From: CAYGJN01 sp964350135
GTDB taxonomy: Bacteria; Bdellovibrionota; Bacteriovoracia; Bacteriovoracales; Bacteriovoracaceae
NCBI GenBank assembly: GCA_964350135.1
Contig: CAYGJN010000131.1
Span: 1-6,288, forward strand
Direction: 5' to 3'
Length of the DNA: 6,288 nucleotides
Part shown: piece by piece, positions 1-4,991 of the stretch
Position numbering within the stretch: the first letter of the stretch is position 1
Layout: every line of letters begins with the position of its first letter
Position numbers and translations under genes: made by a program
The notes under the pieces: generated by a model
Seen by the model: the letters and a program-made list of their open reading frames with translations, nothing else
Databases searched by the model: none
What the model was told of the DNA's origin: nothing

Positions 1-1
1 G

Positions 2-307
2 TATGTAGACACTATTGCAAATACAAATGTCCAAATGATACTTGATAAAAGATCTGAAGGACTCTCAGCTCGTATTGATAAGCTCATTCAAGCTCCTCTG
101 TTTGAAATCAATATCTCCTCAACAGATAAACAATTAATTAATCTTAAGATAACAGGTCCTATCTCAGAACTTCCTGATCTAAAATTTGAACCAGGGCAAT
201 TTGTTTTGGTAAAGTCTTCTCTCTCAGACCATCCAGTACTTGTAGATAAAAGATTTTTAACTGATGTGAATCAAAGTCTTAGCAAATTCAGAGCTCCTAG
301 ATTTTAA
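2..307 (+). CDS. C-terminal part of an unrecognised protein (5' end outside window)
   Basis: The reading frame is open from the left edge of the window (TAT GTA GAC at position 2) to a TAA at 305-307. The visible 101 residues are therefore most likely the tail of a longer protein, and the ATG at 35 is only an internal methionine candidate. No signature motif is recognisable. The segment alternates short hydrophobic stretches with charged ones and contains a phrase DLKFEPGQFVLVK. That phrase resembles the beta-strand/turn pattern of PilZ-like or other small beta-barrel domains, but this is a weak resemblance and not a family call. There is no transmembrane helix and no cysteine in the visible part. 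The gene ends 8 bp before the stop of the convergent HD-domain gene, and no intrinsic terminator stem separates the two. Confidence 0.6.
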   Translation, partial: YVDTIANTNVQMILDKRSEGLSARIDKLIQAPLFEINISSTDKQLINLKITGPISELPDLKFEPGQFVLVKSSLSDHPVLVDKRFLTDVNQSLSKFRAPRF

Positions 308-315
308 GTCAAACA

Positions 316-1821
316 CTAAGAAGCTTTTTTATTATTACTTTTCTTATTGGTAAGAGCATTGGCCCTATGGTAGCTATTATCGTCTTTATTAATTTTACTA
401 GGGTCAATGAAAATTTTAAGAAAATTCTCTAAAATAATACCATTAAATTTTTTTAACATATCTGGATTAGATAACATGAGCTTTAGCCCTTCAGGAGGAG
501 GGACTTTTTTCTCTGTAATAAAATCAACAAATTCGTTTGCGGTAAAAACAATTTTAGAAAGAGTAAGGATTTTTGAATCTCTTAGCCCATGAGGAAAACC
601 ACTCCCATCACTTGCCTCATGATGTTGCAAAATTACTTGTTTAACAGAGGGGGTAATAAATCGATTTCCGGCCAAAAGCTCATAACTTAATTGTGGGTGT
701 TCTTTATATTTTTCAAATTGAGCTTCATCGAGTTGCCATGGTTTAAGTTTAACTATTTCCTCTGGTAATTGCATTTTTCCTATATCATGAAACATACAGG
801 CCATGGCCACTGTTTCAGTTGTTACCTTGGACTCCCAATCAAATTGCTTAACAATCATTGAAGAAAATAAAGCAGCTAGAAATGAATGTGAATAAGCTTC
901 AGGATCAAAATTTTGATACTCTTTTAAAACTTTAAAAAGGTCAGGCGTATTGGAAATTAGCTCATAAGTGGTATCACAGATTTCTTTTGCTTGATCTACA
1001 ATTTGGGGCTTAAGACCTTCCACATAAGCATCTTCAATAAATTTTTCCGTTGTGCTTTTTAAAAGTGTCACTTTGGTTTTGGCCGAAATGCCTTCCACTT
1101 TATTCATTTTTTGTGTGAGTTGGTTTTGAAAACGAATATATTTTTTTCTATCTGTGCTTAAAAAATAAAGATTTTCTACTTTCTTTTCAATCTTATATTT
1201 ATCTAGTCTCTCTTTAGAAAAAGAATCTCCTGCATGAAGAATCTTTAAATACTTTCCAGATGACAGACGTATAAAAACATCAAAAAGAATTGTTTTTGAT
1301 GGAAAAAATTCATGGATGTTTATCTTAGAAAACTTATCATCTTCCTGAGCTACTTCAACCTCATCACTCATTCCCTCCCTTTTAGGAATGGAGGCCATCA
1401 TTTGCCCAAGACTTTGATGTCCCTCAAGCATAACTTTAACTTGTTCAACTTCAAATGGAGGCCGCAGCACTTCAGTGGCTCCCATTTTTTCTAGAAACTC
1501 CTCATCTAAATCACCTGATTCAATATGATCAACGTTCATAGTCAGAACAACTTTTAAGCTAGGGTGATTACTTCTAATAAATTTTAAGACTTGTTTTCCA
1601 CTATGATTTTGAACATCGATATTAAGAACTACACCAAAATATTTATCATTAAAAAGTGAAAGCTGTGCCTCTTTACCATTACTCACTGACTTCACTTCAT
1701 AGAAGTTTTCCTCGAAGTATTTCTTCGCTTTTGAAAGCCATTCTTGATCTGGATCAACCAGTAGTAGTTTTAATGCCAAAATACACCCACAATTAAAATT
1801 TGGCTGTCTTCTAATCGTCAT
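316..1821 (-). CDS. Degenerate receiver domain fused to HD-GYP-like phosphohydrolase domain
   Basis: This is a 501-residue cytoplasmic signalling protein with no membrane segment. Residues about 17-135 form a CheY-like receiver: LLLVDPD (19-25) is the acidic pocket and T94 the conserved switch residue. The phospho-acceptor position, 8 residues before the SG turn, is Asn67 rather than Asp, and the usual Lys-Pro-Phe is PPF (121-123), so phosphorylation looks unlikely. A middle domain (about 170-235, FDVFIRLSSGKYLK) precedes the HD domain (about 300-435). The HD domain has H312, HDIGK (345-349), H375 and HHEASDGSGFP (400-410), the order of HD-GYP cyclic-di-GMP phosphodiesterases but with GFP for GYP. 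The later, usually acidic VADVFDA-like motif reads TANEFVD (427-433). The start is uncertain. ATG at 1821 has no Shine-Dalgarno, while a TTG at 1779 follows GGGTG and begins right at the receiver domain. Activity on cyclic-di-GMP is inferred, not shown. Confidence 0.88.
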   Translation of the reverse strand: MTIRRQPNFNCGCILALKLLLVDPDQEWLSKAKKYFEENFYEVKSVSNGKEAQLSLFNDKYFGVVLNIDVQNHSGKQVLKFIRSNHPSLKVVLTMNVDHIESGDLDEEFLEKMGATEVLRPPFEVEQVKVMLEGHQSLGQMMASIPKREGMSDEVEVAQEDDKFSKINIHEFFPSKTILFDVFIRLSSGKYLKILHAGDSFSKERLDKYKIEKKVENLYFLSTDRKKYIRFQNQLTQKMNKVEGISAKTKVTLLKSTTEKFIEDAYVEGLKPQIVDQAKEICDTTYELISNTPDLFKVLKEYQNFDPEAYSHSFLAALFSSMIVKQFDWESKVTTETVAMACMFHDIGKMQLPEEIVKLKPWQLDEAQFEKYKEHPQLSYELLAGNRFITPSVKQVILQHHEASDGSGFPHGLRDSKILTLSKIVFTANEFVDFITEKKVPPPEGLKLMLSNPDMLKKFNGIILENFLKIFIDPSKINKDDNSYHRANALTNKKSNNKKAS

Positions 1822-1915
1822 TTCAATAAGAAAAATTAGCTATCTAGTTATGATGAACTTTGTAATATTAGATAGTTATGGAGTATTTTAGGTATGAAAG
1901 CTCTAAACAAAGCTT

Positions 1916-2581
1916 TTATTTCTTATAAAGAAGGATTATGCCATCGCTTATTGGTAAAAAGCAGCTTTGAAAACTTTTTTGGTCAAGTTCTTCATGCATC
2001 TGACGAATTCCTTGATCCGATGCTGAGTTATTCTTTAAATCTAAAAACTTCCCCTGCCAAAAAGCATTATCAATAATAACCAAGGCACCACTATTTAGCT
2101 TTGGCGTAAGAGCATTTAGAAAATTTAGATAACTTCCTTTTTGCCCATCAATAAGACAAAAATCAATTCCACTATAGTTTTCTAATACTTCAAAAGCATC
2201 TTTATTAAAATATGAACAGTTTTCTCTCCATGCCTTAGGCCATGAAAGGTTCTCAAAGTGATCTTTAAGATCTGAACGTAACTCTGTTAGAACAACTTCA
2301 TGAGGTTTAAATAAATTATTTTGAAAATACCAAAATGCACTATGCCCATAACCTGAACCAAATTCAAAAACTAATCTTGGTTTTTGAAGAAGAGTAAGAA
2401 AACTAAGAAAAGAACCTACTTCTCTATCAACAGCAGGGAAACGGAGTTCCTGTTGCTTAACCTCTAACTCTTCTAATAAAGCTTCCTCTCCTGGGAAATT
2501 TAAGGAGGTTTCAAGAGTAAACTGATGAAGCTTTAATAGTAAATCCGGGTCTGTTCGATTGTCGGTTTTTTTATAAAACAT
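1916..2581 (-). CDS. SAM-dependent O-methyltransferase, YrrM/TrmR-like family
   Basis: About 221 residues with the full order of class I, metal-dependent O-methyltransferases (the catechol-OMT/YrrM-type family). Residues below are numbered from the longer TTG start at 2590. Motif I is FEFGSGYGHSAFW (75-87), which binds SAM. An acidic residue at the end of strand 2 is in LTELRSD (E104). The metal-binding aspartate is in LIDGQKGSY (146-154), a second Asp-Asn pair is in IIDNAFW (172-178), and the closing strand is SDGIILLYK. Members methylate small catechols, caffeoyl-CoA or, for B. subtilis YrrM (TrmR), 5-hydroxyuridine in tRNA; the substrate cannot be read from this sequence. The frame also opens at a TTG (2590), but that codon borders the upstream terminator stem, so I prefer the ATG at 2581. 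Neither start has a good ribosome binding site. The gene lies just downstream of the rpmE terminator and probably has its own weak promoter or depends on readthrough. Confidence 0.85.
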   Translation of the reverse strand: MFYKKTDNRTDPDLLLKLHQFTLETSLNFPGEEALLEELEVKQQELRFPAVDREVGSFLSFLTLLQKPRLVFEFGSGYGHSAFWYFQNNLFKPHEVVLTELRSDLKDHFENLSWPKAWRENCSYFNKDAFEVLENYSGIDFCLIDGQKGSYLNFLNALTPKLNSGALVIIDNAFWQGKFLDLKNNSASDQGIRQMHEELDQKSFQSCFLPISDGIILLYKK

Positions 2582-2590
2582 AATTGCCAA

Positions 2591-2617
2591 TAAAAAAGGA
2601 GGCCAAAGCCTCCTTTT
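2591..2617 (-). terminator. Rho-independent terminator after rpmE
   Basis: On the minus strand AAAAGGAGGC (2617-2608), a TTTG loop (2607-2604) and GCCTCCTTTT (2603-2594) form a 10-bp perfect stem that runs into a T tract ending at 2592. It lies 24 bp past the rpmE stop, so it ends the rpmG-rpmE transcript. The plus-strand side also ends in TTTT and could work weakly in the other direction, but no plus-strand gene reads into it. Confidence 0.92.
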
Positions 2618-2641
2618 AATTTATCTAAATTTAGATCAAAT

Positions 2642-2911
2642 TTATTTCTTTTTTGAAAGCTTAGAGAAACTTTTGTATTTCTTGTTAAACTTCTCAACTC
2701 TACCCTCAGTATCAAGAACTCTTTGAGTTCCAGTATAGAATGGATGAGAAGCACTAGAAATATCTACTACGTATACAGGGTACTCGTTGCCATCTTCCCA
2801 TTTTTCAGTCCCTGTTGTTTTCTCAACAGTTGATTGAGTCAAAATAGCAAACCCAGTAGAAACATCTTTGTAAATAACTGGTCTGTAATCTGGATGGATT
2901 CCTTTTTTCAT
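2642..2911 (-). CDS. rpmE: 50S ribosomal protein L31 type B (zinc-independent form)
   Basis: This 89-residue protein matches type B L31 throughout. It opens MKKGIHPDYRPVIYKD, has the long insertion typical of type B (EDGNEYPVYVVDISS) and the family core SHPFYTG (55-61), and ends in a lysine-rich tail. It contains no cysteine, so it cannot make the CxxC zinc site of type A L31; in organisms with both forms, type B replaces type A during zinc shortage. L31 sits on the central protuberance of the 50S subunit and bridges to the 30S. The ATG is supported by CGGAG (2922-2918), 6 bp upstream. The gene starts 12 bp after the rpmG stop and forms an operon with it, ending at a strong hairpin terminator. 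Whether this is the only L31 in the genome cannot be told from the window. It could also be named rpmE2. Confidence 0.97.
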   Translation of the reverse strand: MKKGIHPDYRPVIYKDVSTGFAILTQSTVEKTTGTEKWEDGNEYPVYVVDISSASHPFYTGTQRVLDTEGRVEKFNKKYKSFSKLSKKK

Positions 2912-2923
2912 ATCTAACTCCGC

Positions 2924-3100
2924 TTATTTAATTTCTTTGTGAACAGTGTGACGTCTAAGAAACTTATTATATTTTTTAGTTTCTAGTCTTTCAGGATGAG
3001 TCTTCTTATTTTTAGTAAGGGTATACCTTGAAGGAGACTTCCCCTCTTTTCTAGCTTCTGTACATTCTAACGTAATTGTAACTCTTGGGCCCTTCGCCAT
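2924..3100 (-). CDS. rpmG: 50S ribosomal protein L33, cysteine-poor form
   Basis: A 58-residue L33. It begins MAKGPRVTITLECTEA, has the conserved RYTLTKNKKTHPERLETKKY segment (25-44) and ends RRHTVHKEIK. L33 is a small 50S protein near the E site. In zinc-binding L33 two CxxC pairs hold the metal; here only Cys13 survives, with A16, N45 and L48 at the other three positions, so this is a C-minus form. The ARKEGKSPSR insertion resembles L33 of Bacteroidetes-type bacteria more than the E. coli form. I chose the ATG at 3100 because GGAG lies 6 bp upstream (3110-3107) and MAKGPR is the normal L33 start. The frame continues upstream to an ATG at 3139, but the extra MSHCVFLMKLELK is not part of the family. 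It is the first gene of a two-gene operon with rpmE. Confidence 0.97.
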   Translation of the reverse strand: MAKGPRVTITLECTEARKEGKSPSRYTLTKNKKTHPERLETKKYNKFLRRHTVHKEIK

Positions 3101-3106
3101 CTTTAA

Positions 3107-3110
3107 CTCC
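3107..3110 (-). promoter_or_regulatory. Ribosome binding site deciding the rpmG start
   Basis: GGAG on the minus strand (CTGGAGTTAAAG then ATG), 6 bp before position 3100. It selects the MAKGPR start over the in-frame ATG 39 bp upstream, which has no such site. Confidence 0.85.
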
Positions 3111-3139
3111 AGTTTCATAAGGAAAACACAGTGTGACAC

Positions 3140-3167
3140 ATTACTGCATCTAGCCCCTGTTTGACAA
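3140..3167 (-). promoter_or_regulatory. Candidate sigma-70 promoter for rpmG-rpmE
   Basis: On the minus strand TTGTCA (3167-3162) is followed by a 16-bp spacer and AGTAAT (3145-3140), which matches the -10 consensus at its last four bases. Transcription would begin near 3133, giving a leader of about 33 nt. The leader includes a short inverted repeat, GTGTGACAC (3131-3139), at or near the start site. The match is moderate and read by eye. Confidence 0.4.
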
Positions 3168-3188
3168 TAAGAATTGCAAAAATAGATT
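3161..3188 (+). promoter_or_regulatory. Candidate sigma-70 promoter for the small hypothetical gene
   Basis: A perfect -35 hexamer TTGACA (3161-3166), a 16-bp spacer and TAGATT (3183-3188, 4 of 6 bases of the -10 consensus) would start transcription near 3195, about 15 nt before the ATG at 3210. The -35 shares its bases with the -35 of the divergent rpmG promoter. Confidence 0.45.
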
Positions 3189-3209
3189 GCCTAGCATAAG
3201 CTGGCCTTC

Positions 3210-3503
3210 ATGGACCTAAAACTAAACCTATCTAATTGGAATTACACGCATTTTAAGACCGGCCCCCTAAAGGTTATGGTAAGCTGCGGCGTTCACTCTA
3301 ACAAGAGTATGTCTCCAGAAGAGCAAACAATGGTTTATTGGGTTAGCGTTTTAAAAGAAGAATTCGAAGAAGTTTTCCAAAAAGAATTTGAAGGCCTTGG
3401 ACTTGCCTTGCAATGGATTAATGAAAAATACAGTCATTGGGACTTTGTAGACACTACAAAGGCACAAGATTCAGGCTGTGATTCTTGTTCAAACTCTAAG
3501 TAA
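3210..3503 (+). CDS. Small hypothetical protein with C-terminal CxxC tail
   Basis: A 97-residue protein that I do not recognise. It has no signal peptide or membrane segment. The middle (36-75) is acidic and probably helical (PEEQTMVYWVSVLKEEFEEVF), followed by an aromatic-rich stretch (LQWINEKYSHWDFVD). It ends SGCDSCSNSK with Cys90 and Cys93 as a CxxC pair; Cys26 is the only other cysteine. The tail could bind a metal or be redox active, but nothing else supports that. The ATG at 3210 is the first start after an in-frame TAG at 3192. There is no obvious Shine-Dalgarno, so translation may be weak or nearly leaderless. It diverges from rpmG-rpmE and converges with the DUF4019 gene, leaving 1 bp between stop codons. 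Codon use and composition look like its neighbours, which favours a real gene. Confidence 0.75.
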   Translation: MDLKLNLSNWNYTHFKTGPLKVMVSCGVHSNKSMSPEEQTMVYWVSVLKEEFEEVFQKEFEGLGLALQWINEKYSHWDFVDTTKAQDSGCDSCSNSK

Positions 3504-3504
3504 A

Positions 3505-3918
3505 TTACTTCGCAGGCTTAATGAAATAACCTGAAACTCTCCACTGACCATCAGTCCCTTTTTGCGGAGTAATTGTTTCAACACTGTCCGCTAATTTCTC
3601 AAACTTAGTTTTAAATTGAATAACAGTATATTCACCATCTGGAACACCAGGAAGATTTTTTAAATATTGAAGAGCAATTCTTTCTCGACTAATAACCTTA
3701 CCTAACGGTGTTCTCACTTTTGAAGCCATCTCAACCCATTTAGCTTCTGTTACTTTTTCTTTAAACTCTTTACTAGCCTTTTCATGAGTTTTCTTAAACT
3801 CAAATCTATCAGAATAAACAAGCCAAGATTTTGCTGCGTTTAAGGCCTTTTCATTTTGAACTGCGCCTTGAGAAAAAGCATTAAAAACAATTATTGTAAA
3901 AAGAAATACTTTAAACAA
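3505..3918 (-). CDS. Secreted DUF4019-family protein
   Basis: This 137-residue protein has an N-terminal signal peptide: MFK, then a hydrophobic run VFLFTIIVF, then NAFS with a plausible signal peptidase I cut after Ser16 (A at -3, S at -1). There is no lipobox cysteine, so it is probably periplasmic. The mature part follows the DUF4019 pattern: AAKSWLVYSD (28-37), a conserved tryptophan in EAKWVEMASKVR (W61), TPLGKV (70-75), LPGVPDGEYTVIQF (89-102) and a closing DGQWRVSGYFI (123-133). The family has no established function; the fold is expected to be a small NTF2-like or similar alpha+beta domain. The start is TTG, chosen because AGGAGGGG sits 4-5 bp upstream and no ATG precedes the signal peptide. 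It is the last gene of the gltA-rsm22-lplA operon, 9 bp after the lplA stop. Confidence 0.85.
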   Translation of the reverse strand: MFKVFLFTIIVFNAFSQGAVQNEKALNAAKSWLVYSDRFEFKKTHEKASKEFKEKVTEAKWVEMASKVRTPLGKVISRERIALQYLKNLPGVPDGEYTVIQFKTKFEKLADSVETITPQKGTDGQWRVSGYFIKPAK

Positions 3919-3930
3919 AAACCCCTCCTA
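3919..3930 (-). promoter_or_regulatory. Ribosome binding site merged with the lplA stop codon
   Basis: On the minus strand TAGGAGGGGTTT precedes the TTG start at 3918. The TAG is the stop codon of lplA (3930-3928), and its G begins the GGAGG Shine-Dalgarno. This is the strongest ribosome binding site in the window. It fixes the non-ATG start and couples translation of the DUF4019 protein to lplA. Confidence 0.85.
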
Positions 3931-4956
3931 TTGAATATTTGTACTAAGCCATGATTCAAACTGAAAAAGATAGTCCTCAATCATAGGAAGTTCCACTATG
4001 GTTTTAGAGACTCCAGATTTAATACCTTCTGGGTTATAAGAAACATTTTGAAGGTTAGTGTTTAAGTGCTCTATCATCTCAGGGTGAAGTGAGTCTGAGA
4101 AAATCTTAATATCTTGAATCTTTCCTTTTTTAGAGTTGATATGAACATCCACTGCTCCCCAGTCAAACCTTTCATGAAGATGATGATCAAACTCAGGTGT
4201 TTCTCCAAAACGCCAATTCCAATCCTTTAATTTATCAAAATAAGTACTTAAAGCAGGAATAGTCTTAAGTTTAGACTCGTCTAGAATTTCTATCTCACAC
4301 TTTGATCCGTAATGCTTAAAAAACTCAGAGATGATTGCCTTACACAAAGTATCGTGAGAAACCTCAGGATTAAGATCACTTAAATTAGCGACTCGGGATC
4401 GAACAGATGTAATCCCTTTTGAGACTAGTTTCTTTTTAGCAGGAGAGAGATACTCTCCAAGCTTAGCAAGATTCGCGTTTATAAGAAGAGTTCCATGATG
4501 AAAACATCTATCTTTTGTTTCTTTAAAAGCTGAGCCAGAAATTTTTCGATCACTGGTTTCACCTGCCTCAGTCTGAGAAACAATAATATCATTTCTTCCA
4601 CTGGCCTTAGCCTCAATACCAAATTGAGCGAGAGCATTTGTAATAATCTTATTATTTACGGCCTTATCATAATCAGCTCTACCTGAAAGAAATGTAAAGT
4701 TCGTATTTCCCAAATCGTGAAAAACGGCTCCACCACCGCTTTGACGTCGGGTAAGAAGAATATTATCTTGATCCATTTTCTCCAGGTTGCATTCGGCCCA
4801 AGGGTTTGGAAATAGCCCAATTACAACAGTTTCTTGATTTCTCCATAAAAAAAGAATTTGAGTTTCAGGATCCATATCTCTAAAGATCCAATCTTCTGTT
4901 GCTAAATTAAACCAAGGATTAAATGTTTCACTGATCATTACTTTTATTTTTTTCAT
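3928..4956 (-). CDS. lplA: Lipoate-protein ligase A
   Basis: A 342-residue enzyme, colinear with E. coli LplA (338 residues). It activates free lipoate with ATP to lipoyl-AMP and transfers it to a lysine on the lipoyl domains of pyruvate and 2-oxoglutarate dehydrogenases and on GcvH. Visible motifs are NPWFNLATEDWIF (13-25), FLWRNQETVVIG (36-47), RRQSGGGAVFHDLGN (70-84) for lipoate and adenylate binding, ASGRND (118-123), and RKISGSAFKETKDR (137-150), whose Lys138 corresponds to the essential Lys133 of E. coli. FHHGTLLIN (152-160) and KGITSVRSRV (180-189) follow. The C-terminal accessory domain (about 250-342, with FDWGAVDVH) is present, so one protein should do both steps without a partner. 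The ATG aligns with the E. coli start, though no clear Shine-Dalgarno precedes it. It lies 35 bp after the Rsm22-like gene in the same direction. Confidence 0.97.
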   Translation of the reverse strand: MKKIKVMISETFNPWFNLATEDWIFRDMDPETQILFLWRNQETVVIGLFPNPWAECNLEKMDQDNILLTRRQSGGGAVFHDLGNTNFTFLSGRADYDKAVNNKIITNALAQFGIEAKASGRNDIIVSQTEAGETSDRKISGSAFKETKDRCFHHGTLLINANLAKLGEYLSPAKKKLVSKGITSVRSRVANLSDLNPEVSHDTLCKAIISEFFKHYGSKCEIEILDESKLKTIPALSTYFDKLKDWNWRFGETPEFDHHLHERFDWGAVDVHINSKKGKIQDIKIFSDSLHPEMIEHLNTNLQNVSYNPEGIKSGVSKTIVELPMIEDYLFQFESWLSTNIQ

Positions 4957-4991
4957 GAAAGCTTTTTACTTAGAATCTCAAGGCTTGGCAA

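Noticed and set aside
407..592. Plus-strand open frame inside the receiver-HD gene
   Set aside because: Antisense shadow of a well-supported gene, with no credible ribosome binding site or motif; the same holds for 1312-1494.
1897..1915. Hairpin AAAGCT...AGCTTT as terminator for the methyltransferase
   Set aside because: The stem is only 6 bp, mostly A-T, with no T tract on the minus strand.
1894..2076. 60-codon plus-strand open frame beginning near an AGG
   Set aside because: It lies almost wholly antisense to the methyltransferase and its protein shows no family resemblance.
2623..2636. Perfect 14-bp palindrome ATCTAAATTTAGAT beside the rpmE stop
   Set aside because: All but two base pairs are A-T, and one such palindrome is expected by chance in an AT-rich window this long; there is no promoter context.
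2533..2754. Minus-strand open frame overlapping rpmE and the methyltransferase start
   Set aside because: It runs through the terminator and is out of frame with two recognised genes.
3101..3139. N-terminal extension of L33 from the ATG at 3139
   Set aside because: MSHCVFLMKLELK is not part of L33, and the GGAG site belongs to the ATG at 3100.
3126..3140. Possible Zur operator in the rpmG leader (ACACAGTGTGACACA)
   Set aside because: It contains short nested inverted repeats but does not resemble known Zur box forms with a TATAAC-like core.
3511..3535. Imperfect stem CAGGCTTA...TAACCTG after the small hypothetical gene
   Set aside because: It has a bulge, no following T run, and lies inside the coding end of the DUF4019 gene.
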